Of a DNA stretch of 64,000 nucleotides, positions 45,762 to 57,019 are shown one piece after another. The translations under genes and the position numbers were made by a program. How positions within the stretch are numbered: position 1 is the stretch's first letter; each line of letters begins with the position of its first letter. Origin of the DNA: Acanthochromis polyacanthus (lineage: Eukaryota; Chordata; Actinopteri; Pomacentridae); contig NC_067122.1 in the NCBI RefSeq assembly GCF_021347895.1, positions 39,304,082 to 39,368,081 of the forward strand. Direction: 5' to 3'. Below the pieces are notes generated by a model. The model saw only the letters and a list, made by a program, of their open reading frames with translations. It was not told the origin of the DNA and made no database searches.

Positions 45762-46196
45762 GTAGATCCAGCGTAGTGGAGCGAAATTCACTTTCTAGGC
45801 ACTTTTTCTATGGTCCCAATATAGCCTAGATGCATATAGCATCGTTTCGATCCTTTTTTAGTAACTTTTGAAGACAGTTTCCTTCTCTTTCTTTTCTTTT
45901 CATCATATTCGCTGGTATCTCTGCTAGATACAGTTGACGCCATGTTGGATCTTTATCTGCTACCACAGCAACAAGACTCGGCTCCTATTGGTCCACGTGA
46001 CCAAAAATCGCTGCGTGCACTGCAAATCTTAGTCCGCCCGTGTAAATATCACTATGCCACAGTAAAAAAAGACCGACACAAAAACGCTAATTATTAAAAA
46101 ATGACTGGAAACGGTGAGTAGAAAGTTTTTTGGGTACTAATTAGTAATAGATATATCTTATAAAGCAGAGTTCATGTAGATCCACTTGAGTGGAAC
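45762..46196 (-). mobile_element. Non-autonomous copy of the direct-repeat-terminated element
   Basis: The ends are direct, not inverted, 21-bp repeats: GTAGATCCAGCGTAGTGGAGC (45762-45782) and GTAGATCCACTTGAGTGGAAC (46176-46196). Between them, on the minus strand, are the same head and promoter block as at 30.7-31.4 kb and the first 38 or so codons of the ORF (MASTVSSRDTSEYDEKKRKR in an undamaged frame). The tail follows directly. The middle of the gene is deleted at GCATCTA/GGCTATATT (about 45830). Confidence 0.7.
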
Positions 46197-46235
46197 AAAC
46201 CAACATAATCTCGTTCAGCCAATACAGCCTATTAA

Positions 46236-46440
46236 AGACGGTATCCTAACCACAGGTGTACATAAAAGATGGACATAGTGACAGTGACACCACACATTGC
46301 TTTGTGGACTGTTGTTTTGAGACTTCAAGTTTGGAATTTGTCGGCTGCCATCCTGGTCTTTAGTAACCACATGTAATGATTCAGGCATGGATCTTATGGG
46401 GAACCAAAGGACAGTAAACCTGCCCAAAAATACACCCTAC
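46236..46440 (+). repeat. Dispersed fish repeat, left part
   Basis: The block ATGGACATAGTGACAGTGAC through GCTTTGTGGACTGTTGTTTTGAG resembles a common interspersed repeat of perciform genomes. I recall this from style only and cannot name it. A second piece seems to lie at 47015-47115. Confidence 0.35.
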
Positions 46441-47014
46441 CTTACTGTTTATCTTGTATTCAAAAATCCTTGGAACTATCAATTGAGAATTTGAATTTCT
46501 TAGGAAATGTTTATGTTAGTAACAGATTTAGGAATAAGGAATGCCATTGTCCCTGTAGTGGCTAAAAGGGAGCAACTTATTGAACATATGGTTGAATATA
46601 ATTTGAGTTTCATTTTGGTATGATGACCTAAGATGTGCATGCATGTTGATAAAAAGGTGTAGCTGCCCTTTAATGTCTCAAGCGCAGACGCAGATGTTTT
46701 GTTTACCCTGCGTTTTATGGCAGTCGCAGTCTGTGCTCGATAGAGAGAGAAGCATACAGTTTTCTTACCTGCGTTCAGCAAAAACTTACAATAAGTGTAT
46801 TAGCCAGCCACATTTTTCCTGCCTGTGGAATTATATTTTTGAGAACGAAATAAACCGGAGAGTTTATATTTTTTCTTTTATCACGACGTGTCTGGAGTGG
46901 ATCTGTTGGATTGTGTAGCTGGGCTAACCGCGAACACTGCATGTGGACGTAGTTTTTGCTAACCGGACTCAGTGTAAGTTATTGCAAATCCTCACAAGAC
47001 ATAAACCTCTACAG
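46441..47014. other. No gene seen
   Basis: Lies between the two pieces of the dispersed repeat and may be an insertion in it. No terminal repeats found by eye. Confidence 0.35.
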
Positions 47015-47115
47015 TCCCCATAGGCTTGAATACAATCTAACTCCTCTTTGCAACCAGAGGTCTCGCCCCCTCCTGGAGGTTAGAAAGAATGTAGGTTGGC
47101 TTGTAGGCTACCTGA
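47015..47115 (+). repeat. Dispersed fish repeat, right part
   Basis: CCATAGGCTTGAATACAATC and TCGCCCCCTCCTGGAGGTTA-GAAAGAATG look like the other half of the repeat at 46.24 kb. Confidence 0.35.
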
Positions 47116-47141
47116 ATTTAAAAAAAATAAAAAAATTTAAA

Positions 47142-47390
47142 AAACCAAGTTGGAGGCCATTCTGACAAACATGGATTATCCACTTCACATCTGCTTCAAT
47201 GAACAACAAAACATCAGTGGACGGCTCCTATCCCTGCGCCGCAAGACCGAAAGATTTAGAAAATCTTTCTTGCCATTAGCAGTCAGTCTATTCAATTCAA
47301 AATTAAACAGATAAGAACCCCGACAACTGAATTTCCCTTCGGGGATGAATAAAGTGATTCTGATTCCGATTCTGAATCTTTTATATTCCG
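47142..47390 (+). mobile_element. L2-like LINE 3' fragment
   Basis: About 240 bp match, in opposite orientation, the fragment at 30801-31109 (shared TGGAGGCCATTCTGACAAAC, TTCCCTTCGGGGATGAATAA and AGTGATTCTGATTC tail). It is 5'-truncated, with no intact frame. Confidence 0.8.
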
Positions 47391-48185
47391 GCTATGAATG
47401 TAGCACTGTGTGACCAGACCTACAGAATGTCTCAAACTCATTCCCCAGTTGATTCTGGTTCAGTCTTCAAAATCCACCCATACTGCCCCAAGTGAACAAA
47501 AAAATAATAATTTCATGTTGCTCCCACTATTTACACATTTACCCACACAAAGTCATGTTTTGATTAAGTGTACAGTTGTGCAAACACAGAAGCACCTATA
47601 GTGATCGACAATTATTTTTACACAAATTGTCGGCATTGTTGTATTTATGATGTCCACAGAGAACACACACACGCACAAATCATTAAGTAGAGGCCTTGCA
47701 GATTATATGCATCTGATTTCATTTGCAGAGCCATCTTAGAAGTGTTTACTTCCACCAACTTGTCACTGAGTTGTCTCACATCATCAGATACAGTACACTG
47801 CATATTATTCCCAACACAAAGACACAGGGATGGAGAATTCATTGAGCAAAAGTTTAAAAAGGAAATGAGCTGGTGAAGAACGACTCGTGTTTTTAGTGTG
47901 GTCTTTATTGTTTAAAATGAGCTAAAGGATCATTTTCATCTGCAATCTCACACCAGTACTGTATCATTTTTTGTAAAAACAGAACAGTCAAACCAGCAGC
48001 AAGTTGGGGTACGGTTCAAGTGGAAATCAGGATGTGCTATTTAAATGTAGATCATGTAGTTCAGGAGAGAGATGCGGCGGCTGTTGTCCACCGTAATCTG
48101 CAGATCAACTCAGCCAGAAGCTCAAGCATCTGATCAACTGTACAGTTTATGGCTCATGTACTTGACATGCAAGCGCACGCACACA

Positions 48186-48221
<36 letters not shown>

Positions 48222-48834
48222 CAAACACAGACAGACGAGGTCATTACAGCTATATTTATGTCTCTCTTCATCCATTCCTCTCTCTCTCTCTCTGCTGTAC
48301 CAGTGTAGTGAATATGAATGAAGAAGGAGCAGACCAATGCCATGCATATCAATGCATTCTTAATAAATTATGAACCAGATGTAGAGAGAAAGAGGCAGGT
48401 CTGTGCTTCCTGCTGTGTGGCCGTGGATTCACTCTAGACAAAAATATGTATTTAAATAAAAATACAAAAAAAAAAAAAAGAATGACTGCTTCCAAAAGCA
48501 AATGTCTTACAAAGCAAATATAGTGCAAAGCAACTTTTATATGAGCTATTTCAGGATCTGCATCTGTGTTTTATCTGGTTCTCCCCTTGAAGAGTCCGGT
48601 TTAATATGCATTCATACTCAGTCAGTTAAAGCATCTCCAACATGGTTATTGGGGGATTACTGCTGCAAATTCCCTTTGGCTTAACTGAAACTCAGCATCA
48701 GATAATTCTTCTGTGCATAATACAGTGCAAACACCTAAGGTTTTTTTGTTTGTTTCCATTGAACAGATTACACAATAACTGCCTATTGCCAATACCCCAC
48801 AGTAAAATGCTGGGCAGCGGTTGAGAAAAGAGTT
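47391..48834. other. No gene seen; (ACGC)n microsatellite
   Basis: Random short frames only. A (CACG)n tract lies at 48173-48224 and a (TC)n run near 48278-48292. Confidence 0.5.
48173..48224 (+). repeat. (ACGC)n microsatellite
   Basis: About eleven GCAC units produce long but meaningless open frames in several phases. Confidence 0.95.
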
Positions 48835-49379
48835 TGTCATGGTTCCACTCCAGCTCCTGTCCCTTTTTCTCCTCTGTTCCCTCCTGTCTCTTTCTCTCTC
48901 CTGGTCACTCGCCCCCTGGTTGACAGCTGATTACTGCATAAACTTCAGTTGCAGTTAATCATCTAATTCCTCTCACCTGCTGCCCTCCTCAACCATATAA
49001 GCCCTCTGCCTTCCCTCAATTGTTGCTGGATCATTGTTGGACAGACCCACATGCTGTTCCCCACAAACCCACTCCCTTCTGGACTATGGCAGCTTTTGGA
49101 CTTTTCTGCTTCTCCCCTTTTTTGTGGATTTCCCCTTGGACTCAGTAGCTTGGATGGACTTCAGCCTTGGTTTCTTTCAGTTTTAGTTTTCCTGAGTGTG
49201 AGTACTCCCCCGTAGCTCTGTGTTGCTCTACTGTTTGGTTTTTGCCTCTGCTCCTCAGTCTAATCCTTTGTTAAGTAGTAGTTTTCATTCTGGTTCAATA
49301 AAATCCCTTTTTTCCCTTAACACTTGTTAGCCTGTCAGTTTGGGTCTGCGCGTGGGTTCTCCACCCCCTTTTCATAACA
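48835..49379 (+). repeat. Second sushi-like LTR, 545 bp
   Basis: Starts TGTCATGGTTCC and ends TTTTCATAACA. It has a TATAA (48996-49000), a predicted start 25 bases later at GCTGGATCATT (49025) and AATAAAA (about 49299) near the end. The sequence differs from the 882-bp LTR but the plan is the same. No second copy was found in the window. Confidence 0.75.
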
Positions 49380-49380
49380 G

Positions 49381-49391
49381 AATGATCCAGC
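49381..49391 (+). other. Primer-binding site of the second LTR element
   Basis: AATGATCCAGC, one base past the LTR end, is the exact reverse complement of GCTGGATCATT at 49025-49035, repeating the self-priming arrangement of the first element with different bases. Confidence 0.75.
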
Positions 49392-49504
49392 CACATTGAA
49401 CCCAGCAAACACAGATCACCGTGCAGTTTTTTTTTTCAATTGTTTTCTGTGCAGCAAGATCTCGTTCAGATTTTTCTGGTCCATTCCACCACCCCACAAT
49501 TACC

Positions 49505-49900
49505 ATGGATGAATATCCTAAGAAGTCACCTTTTTGGGGAACTAGGCTGGCTTTTAAAACGCCCCCAAAAGAACAACAAAGTTCCAGGCTTAGGAGAGGT
49601 GGCCCCCAATCCTCCCCCACTTTGATATCATCCAGTGACTTGTGCAACCTTTTGTTGGATAGAGCCCTTGGTTTGGACAGTGGCCTCAGTAGTCAGCCAC
49701 AGCCATCTGTTTCCTCGCGGGACACAGTTCGGATCAGGGAATATAACGAGTTGTTAAATTCAATCGTTCATTTTTATGGTTTGTGGAAAGGGGCAATGGG
49801 CCACAACAAAAGGAGGATTACTTATCTAAAGCACGCTGTGAGGCTGCTCAGAAACCATGGCTCATTCCAAGTCTCCCTCAGTTTGCTCGGGAATTTTTAG
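49505..49900 (+). CDS. Unrecognised ORF after the second LTR
   Basis: The ATG (context TTACCATGG, close to Kozak) starts a 131-residue frame beginning MDEYPKKSPFWGTRLAFKTP. It contains a Ser-rich middle and a basic end (WKGAMGHNKRRITYLKHAVRLL). It lies where gag would be expected but shows no capsid or zinc-knuckle features. An overlapping frame (49783-50169) continues with Pro/Ser-rich sequence, so a frameshift may have broken a longer protein. No function can be given. Confidence 0.35.
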   Translation: MDEYPKKSPFWGTRLAFKTPPKEQQSSRLRRGGPQSSPTLISSSDLCNLLLDRALGLDSGLSSQPQPSVSSRDTVRIREYNELLNSIVHFYGLWKGAMGHNKRRITYLKHAVRLLRNHGSFQVSLSLLGNF

Positions 49901-50159
49901 ATCTCTCTCAGCCCTTAACACATCCAACTAGCCACTCACCTGCGAGGCTGCCAGTTAACCATGGACGTGCTTCTGAGTTGACCTGTTCTCAGTTTTCTGA
50001 CTTATCAGGAACAGCTCGGATGGGTGTGGTGAGCCTGCAGCTAGCCGACTTGCATGGACAATTTTCCCCTGTGTCGGGTAAACTTCAGCAATACTTTCAG
50101 TTCACACCTCCACCCGACCACAGCCACCCAAACCCTGACCTCCAGCTTCCCGATGAGCC

Positions 50160-51260
50160 AGTCATCTAGAGGGAAGAGAGGTTCCAGGAAACCCCGGACC
50201 TCGCCGCTCCCCAGCGCAGAGACCTCGCTGCTTCCCAGCATCGCGGCAGTCCTGCCACTGAGCATAATGGGGGCCTCACCTCTCTCCACCTCGGACGTCT
50301 CCGAGCGAGTCAACGACGCCTCAGATGCCTCCGAGTGGGTCGACGTCTCCGAGTGGTTCGACACCACCTTAGACGTCTCAGAGCGGGTCAAGGACGCCGC
50401 CCCAGACGCAGTGGGTCGAGGACACAGCCCCAGATGCAGCAGTCTCCGAGTGGGTCGAGAATGCCACAGCAGCCGCAGCAGTTCCATACCGGGTCGAGGA
50501 CGCCGCACCAGCCTCCGCCGCCGCCGGCCTTCAGAGTGTCTCCGCCGCCTTCGCCCCAGAGCAGGTCCACGACGATTCTCCAGCGGCTTCCTCTGATCCT
50601 GAGTCAACAGAGGGGCCCTGTCACTACTACCGGCCTCCAGCCCAGCCAGTCGAGGGTCCTCATCTCGTCCGTCCCTGCCGGCCCCGAGAGTGGCTTTGCC
50701 TTCGCCGACGGCCCCGAGAGTGCCTTCGCCGACCCATCCACAGTTCCTGAGTGGGCCGCCGCTGCCGGCCTTCAGAGTGTCCCTGCCGCCTTCGCCCCGG
50801 AGCGGGTCGATGCCGACGATTCTCCAGCGGCTTCCTCTGATCCTGAGTAAACAAAGGAGCCCTGTCGCTACTGGCCTCCAGCCCGGTCGCCCGAGGGTCC
50901 TCGTCTCGTCCGCCGCTGCCGGCCTCCAGAGTGGCTTCGCCGTCACCGACGCTGCCCCATCCACAGTGCCTGAGTGGGCCGCCGGCCTTCAGAGTGTCAG
51001 CGCCGCCTTCGCCCCAGAGCGGGTCGACAGCGACGATTCTCCAGCGGCTTCGTCTGATCCTGAGTCAACAGAGGGGCCCTGTCGCTACCGGCCTCCAGCC
51101 CAGCCGCCCAAGGGTCCTCATCTCGTCCGCCGCCGACGGCCCCCAGAGTGGCTTCGCCTTTGCCTTTGCCGCCGCCGACGGCCCCCAGAGTGGCTTCGCC
51201 GACGGCCCCCAGAGTTCTGTCCCTTTGAAGGGGCTTTATTTTATTTTGGACTGGCCACTG
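50160..51260 (+). pseudogene. Pro/Arg-rich repetitive ORF remnants
   Basis: Overlapping frames (50335-50850, 50690-51412, 50931-51317) encode alternating low-complexity repeats such as GLQSV.AAFAPERVD.DDSP and RRRRPPEWLR. The same unit is read in different frames in successive copies, so no single protein is maintained. Such repeats are seen between pol and the 3' LTR of several fish gypsy elements, as far as I recall, so they may be non-coding. Confidence 0.4.
50523..51200 (+). repeat. Three-unit minisatellite, about 220-240 bp period
   Basis: GCCGGCCTTCAGAGTGT begins units at about 50523, 50764 and 50980. Each continues with GACGATTCTCCAGCGGCTTC, a TGATCCTGAGT(CA)AACA block and a CTCGTCCG block. 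Shorter 21-bp repeats (GACGGCCCCCAGAGTGGCTTC) follow the third unit. Confidence 0.85.
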
Positions 51261-51345
51261 ATATTGTTTCTTTTTTTTTATTATGGACTTGCCCGTTTTG
51301 GAGCCATCCCGGACTGATCCGGACTCCTTGTTTTTCTGTGGCCTT

Positions 51346-53340
51346 GACAATACATTACATGCTGGAGGCTAAAGTGCATTGTGGCTTTTGGGGCCAATTT
51401 GTTCACTATTAAGTGATTCATCTTGGTATGCATATTCTGTGTTTGCCATAGAGTGTAAAAGCTGAATGTGTGTGTTGGAGGCAGCTGTAAATGGAAATGT
51501 GTAAAAAGGACCACATGACTCCACTGTGTGTTCACTGCACAAGTGCTAAATCATTATGAAAATCTTTACAGCTTAATCCAAGATATATACAATTCTGAGC
51601 AGAAGAATAAAAGTTTAAAGGAGTGGTCAAAGATCCAGCTAGATTTGAGGTGAAAATGGTCAGCATTAAATCAAATATTTGCACTGTTATATGTATATTT
51701 TTGACCCAGCAGATTTTGTCATATTACCAAAAGACCTAAATCTAAGAACCAAAATATGTTAACATTTTTCATAGCAAAGATTCTGTTGTGTTTCAGTGAT
51801 TCTGGCACAGTTGTATCAAAAATTACAGCATGTAGCAAAACTACACTTGATTAAAATTGCTCTGGTTTATCAGAGGCACCACTGAATATGAATTCTGAAA
51901 TAAATGTATAATATACCAGAGTGGAAATTCATAAATGATCAAATCTACTTATATTGATCAGTCTCATGAGCAGAAGTAATGGCCTCTGATTTCATTGACC
52001 TCCAGACATCCAAACAAAAAAATACAATGATGATTATGGACAAACATTTATTTTCTAACTACAGACAAACAGTAAATCAGCACTGACGTAATAACAGATG
52101 GTGAATAGATGAATGAATGAAAGCTAATTAGTTAATTGTGAGAATCACTTTTGAATGGAAAACTAATTATAATTTCTAAATTTGCTTGTTTAGCAAAAGG
52201 AAAGTGATACTTGCGTAGCCTTTGTAGGAGGGAGAGGGAGGTGGCAGCAGGATGTGAAGCTGTGACGATCTGCTGAATGAGTTGGTTCAGGAACACACAG
52301 ACAAGGTACCACTTTTGCATATTTTCCTTGAAAAACTGTGAAAACACTGAGTCGAAGCTCATAGCTATAAAGAAAAGGTTCGCTCTGTTACACTGGAAAA
52401 GTTAACTTCAGAAGCCCAAATTTGAAAAAAAAAAAAAAAAAAAAAACATGGAAAAACAAAGCTCAGCTTAAACTGTAAACAAGTGTCCTTAACAATAGTA
52501 TTGAAAGCCCAAGTAAAAGAAATCAAGTAACAAGCCCAGTAAAATATTAAAGAATTAAATTTTAAGCCTCATGAAAGAAGACTTGTTTAAAGTTTAGCCT
52601 GAATACAACAAGATCAAGGAACAAGCCCTAGTTCATGAACCCAAAGTTGCTTTCCAGTGACTTTCTTTGTATAGAGAATGTTTTGGAGCCAAATTCAAAT
52701 CAGCATCCGACCAATCATGGGTATGACAATCCCAGGGAGTGGTACTGAACTTCACTGTCCAGGAAAGGTCAGAGGCCAAATACCTTCAGAACTTAATTTG
52801 AGGTGATTTCTTAAACATGCAAATCCAATTGGTAGTTATCTATGATGATCAAGGACTTAAAATGTCAATAAATGTGTGTATAGCATGACATCAGATATAT
52901 TTATCTTATATAGTCCTGGAGATAAATGGGGATATTAAGGATATAGGAAAGTGAATTTCTAATATAACTGAGAATACAAGCATAGATGACATTAGATCAG
53001 AATTTAGTCTATATTATTGCGTCCCAGTATTTATGCAGCAGACATATTTCAGCATCAGTTGCCAGCCTCAAAAATCAAGCCTCATGACTTAAAGCATTCA
53101 GAAGAATTTTACTCTTATTTACAATTTGTTAAAAAACTAATGATTTTGAGCAGTTTTGACTATAACAGTAATTTTACCTTGCAGAACACAGGAGCTGCTG
53201 GTCAACTTGTTTAGATCCAAACTAGTGTTACTCAGGTTTGTTCATCAGATTTGGTAAAATTGTAGTTAAAAGGTTTAGGAATGGCAACACTGCAGTTGTA
53301 AAGCTGCGAATGAATTTGATTTCTCAAAAGGAAATTGTAA
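51346..53340. other. No gene seen
   Basis: AT-rich with an A run at 52425-52446. No frame over 80 residues shows a domain. Confidence 0.5.
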
Positions 53341-53344
53341 AAAC

Positions 53345-54475
53345 TTCAAGTCATCAGGGTTTCATTGGACTTTAATGCTTTCTGGAACAACAGAACAAAT
53401 GTCTTCCTGTATGTCCTTGAAAATGAAGCTTGTTCCAGAGCCTGAGTGCAGCTACAGAGAATGTCCGGTCACCCCAGTGTTTATATTTTGACCTCGGTAC
53501 TTCAAGCAGCCGCTGATCAGATGACCTCAGAGCTCTGTCTTTAGTCCCGTAAAGTTAACAGCTTTGTTAAATATAGTGGAGCAAGACTGTTAAGAGCTTT
53601 AAAAACAAATATTAAAAGTTTAAAAAGATTTCTGGACTGGACTAGAAGCCAGTGGAGAATGTAAAAGACCGGGGTGATGTACTGACATCTGGGAGTGTTT
53701 ATTAAAAGACTGCAGCATTTTGCACAAGTTACAGGCTTGATGGAAGACTGGAAGATGCCAATTTAAAGTGCATCACAGTAGTCCAGTCTATAGCTGATAA
53801 CAGCATGAACAGCTTATTCAAGATCGGTACGATTAAGTAAAGCTTGACTTTGGCAAAAAGACGTAGTTGAAAGAAACTTGCTCTGACTACTGTGTTAATT
53901 TCTTTGTTAAATTTCAAGTCTCTGTCAAATACAACCCCAAGATTTTTGACCATTGGTCTGAAAGTTATTCATGATGTATCAGTACCCCAAGTCCTCATTT
54001 AAAAGTAAAAACTTAGATGACAGCCACTCCTTAATGTCCCTAATACAGCTAGAAACATGACTTAGTGCCTCACTTTCTGTTGGTTGCACTGATAGGTAAA
54101 TCTGAATGTTGTCCACATAACACTGAAAAGACAGACTATGCTTTGCTATAATTGGACCAATGGGCAGCATATAAAGGGAGAACAGAGTAGGGCCAAGAAC
54201 TGAATTTTGCGGCATCCCATAAGAGAAAGACACACAAGAGGACAGGTCACCAATCATTACTAAAAAACTTTGATCAGTAAGACAGGAAGTGAACCATCTA
54301 AGCAATGCCATTGACGTCAACATACTGGCTCAGACAAGACAGGAGGACTGCATGATCCACCATGTCAAAGGCTGCTGTGAGGTCCAGCAGCACGAGAATC
54401 ATAAGACGCTTGGCAGACCCAGATTGAAATCAATCAAACATGTCATTGTCCTCGAGGAAAGACTAACTGTATAAA
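53345..54475 (-). mobile_element. Decayed LINE reverse-transcriptase region (minus strand)
   Basis: The reverse strand carries, in order, the RT and post-RT parts of the widespread fish LINE with a LYADDTQ-type catalytic core. The 5' end (endonuclease) is absent and the frame is broken in several places. The last recognisable block (GDRTFSVAA-like, near 53460) is the C-terminal conserved end of this LINE group. Confidence 0.8.
53729..54475 (-). pseudogene. Broken LINE reverse transcriptase
   Basis: From 54475 leftward, frames read LLDLTAAFDMVDHAVLLSCL (palm A motif), then after a stop LRWFTSCLTDQSFLV and YGMPQNSVLGPTLFSLYMLP (motif B region; usual PQGS is PQNS). The catalytic YADD is replaced by YVDN (in FQCYVDNIQIYLS). 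After another break comes VKNLGVVFDRDLKFNKEIN and SFFQLRLFAKVK. Loss of one catalytic aspartate and at least two frame breaks show that it is inactive and old. Confidence 0.8.
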
Positions 54476-54540
54476 AACAACTTTTTCTAAAATCTTGGAC
54501 AAAAGGCAAATGTGAAACAGGTCTAAAATTTGATCAAACT

Positions 54541-54578
54541 CTGGGGTGGGTGGGGTGGTGGGGTGGTGGGGGGGTTGA
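54541..54578 (+). repeat. G-rich tract (TGGGG)n
   Basis: Six or more runs of three to seven G separated by T or GT. This could form a G-quadruplex on the plus strand. Confidence 0.7.
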
Positions 54579-54579
54579 A

Positions 54580-55219
54580 GCGGCTGAACTACAGCATGGT
54601 GGATCACTTGTCCACTGCATGAACACTACAACAAATCAACAACATAAGAACAAAATATTTTGTCGACAAAAGTTCAAACTTACATTTTTTGGCTCTGCTG
54701 TTTAAAAAGTTCCTTCTATATCTGAAATGATTGACCAGATTGAAAGAGAGTAAGAACAGGTGTATAGTAGAAAATGACCTGTTTCCACTCAGCTCCCAGT
54801 TATTCCCTTTCATGTGATCACCTCACTAGCCACCTCTTTCATTTAATCCGCAGCGATTCAACATGAGAGCTGCAGTCAGGTGCCAGTGGATCGGTTCCTT
54901 TTGTTATTTTTAGGTCAGCGTTTCTTGGCCCCACATCACCCTCTACAAGCAGAACATGATCCAACAACAGGGAACCCATAAGCTTTGATTAATTCATTAA
55001 ATTGTCATAAGGTTGTTTTGCAAAACCAGGCAGCAGGTTTCACACTCACACACGGGTTTTGCGTAAACACAGCCATGCACACACACAAAAAACAACACTC
55101 GATATGCTTAGCTACTGTTTAATTGATAGCTATTCTTTACTGTGGAAGTACATCCAAAAGGGAACTGAGCTGATCACCTGTGCTTCCTCTAGGCTCATGT
55201 GATACTGCCGGAATCAGCT
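54580..55219. other. No gene seen
   Basis: Ordinary AT-rich sequence up to the first of two long TG tracts. Confidence 0.45.

Positions 55220-55304
<85 letters not shown>
55220..55304 (+). repeat. (GT)n microsatellite
   Basis: About 42 uninterrupted GT units followed by ATATAA. Confidence 0.97.
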
Positions 55305-55309
<5 letters not shown>

Positions 55310-55391
55310 AGGTGTTGAATCACACTAAACAACACAGACTGTAATTCATTTCTTTTTTTTATCTTGTAGCCACACCTCTACCCACTGTGCA

Positions 55392-55393
<2 letters not shown>

Positions 55394-55446
<53 letters not shown>
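55394..55446 (+). repeat. (TG)n microsatellite
   Basis: About 26 TG units only 90 bases after the previous tract. Confidence 0.97.
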
Positions 55447-55448
<2 letters not shown>

Positions 55449-55822
55449 CTCTCGCTCCCTCCCTCTCCCGCTGGCCCTGCACACCGACCTCAATCTCATT
55501 AAGATGCCTCTGAACTTTCTAGAATGTCACGGCCCTGTTACCTGAAGCCACCGTGGAAACACACTTTGAGGGTTTTACTCTACTTTCTGCAGCTGCCAGG
55601 CAATTAATTTCAGTTAGGAACATGTTTCACATCTGGACAAGTCCTGTTTATTAATTTCACATGCTTGGCCTATTTGTTCTTCCTTGAATTGCTTTCAGTA
55701 GCTTATATCAGTCCTTTTTTTTTTTTGTCTTATTACTATTTTGGGTGGGATGGATGGTTTAAAGGATTTCTTATGTTCTGTATGTGTATTTTTTAAGGAA
55801 ATATTGACCTTCAAGATGCAAG

Positions 55823-55824
<2 letters not shown>

Positions 55825-55866
<42 letters not shown>
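55825..55866 (+). repeat. (TA)n microsatellite
   Basis: About 20 TA units. Open frames of alternating Ile/Tyr are artefacts of it. Confidence 0.95.
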
Positions 55867-55870
<4 letters not shown>

Positions 55871-56887
55871 TTTATTTTTGTGGCAAAGTTACACTTGTTT
55901 TTTCGCCCTTAATTAAATCTCCCTCTGTCTCCGTGAGCATTAGTTCCAACAGATGCTAATCCCACAACCAGTCATGGGCCATGACGTGTCACAACTTTCA
56001 CACCCTCAAGAAAATAAAACCAAAACAGCAACATAACTCAAGCAGTCTACTCTGAAAGTGCACTGCATTTACTTAAAACCTCACTTCACAACCTGCCAGT
56101 AAACAGGTCTGCCCACACATTTAGCATTAAGTTACAAAACATGCCATGAAAAAATAAATAAATTCCACGTTTTCCATGCTCACGTGTTTAACCCGGTGTG
56201 CCTTAATGCACACATTCAGTGACCATGAATACAATCACAAGCAACATATCCCATATGCTGTGTTTTTACTGTACTCGATTGTGTACTGAGTTCCACACAT
56301 GCAGGAAAACTGAGCAAATGCCATCTGCTGAGGTGACATCTGTTTTCAAAAAATACAAGCGAGCAGTGGGCCTTGAAACCACAGAATGGTTCATATCCAC
56401 GTGAAAAAACAGAAGTCCATAGTGCTGCAATCTTGCTATCTATGTATGGAAAATAAATAAGCAGGGGTAGAAATATTAGCATTTTGAAGCGACTGTATTT
56501 TAAAATAAGCGGAAAAATGAAAAATGCTGCTAAATTGTCAAGAGGAGGAGCAAAAGCAGTTTACAGGGAGTCCTTGACTTCTGTCAAGTTCAGTTCCTAC
56601 AGATTGATGTAAGGTGATATTCGTCATTAGTCGGAACTCCGGTGAAAATGTAAAGAAGGCCGTTACGTGCATCATGATTTGATCTGTTTTTCAGAAAAGG
56701 GACTAATATCAATGACTATCATGAACGTATGAATCACTTTACAAGAAAATAACAGAATATTGCAGCAGACTGATATTGTTGTGGATGCTGATGTTTCAAT
56801 GTTTATTGTTCAGTTACAGATTTACCTAATATCAATGAATATGCCAAGTTTAGTTAGCTCACCTCTGATTGGCTGAGAGTCAGCAGT
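55867..56887. other. No gene seen
   Basis: Short frames on both strands at 56216-56482 lack domains. Confidence 0.45.
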
Positions 56888-56904
56888 CAGAGAGAGAGAG
56901 AGAG

Positions 56905-56977
<73 letters not shown>
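56888..56977 (+). repeat. Compound (AG)n(TG)n microsatellite
   Basis: About 10 AG units run straight into about 34 TG units. Confidence 0.97.
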
Positions 56978-56978
<1 letters not shown>

Positions 56979-57019
56979 CTTGTACTTGCTACATGGTGAG
57001 TACCATTTTCTGCATTTAA

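Larger units (their letters stand above)
49392..51345 (+). mobile_element. Non-standard internal region of the second LTR element (3' end missing)
   Basis: GC-rich sequence (particularly 50150-51240) distinguishes it from the AT-rich flanks. It has no recognisable capsid, protease or RT motif. A 3' LTR was not found before 51350 or later. It may be a non-autonomous derivative or a copy that lost pol and the 3' LTR by deletion. Confidence 0.55.

Noticed and set aside
50041..50964. 307-residue minus-strand open frame
   Set aside because: It is the antisense of the GC-rich minisatellite; its Gly/Arg-rich repeats change frame with the repeat and show no domain.
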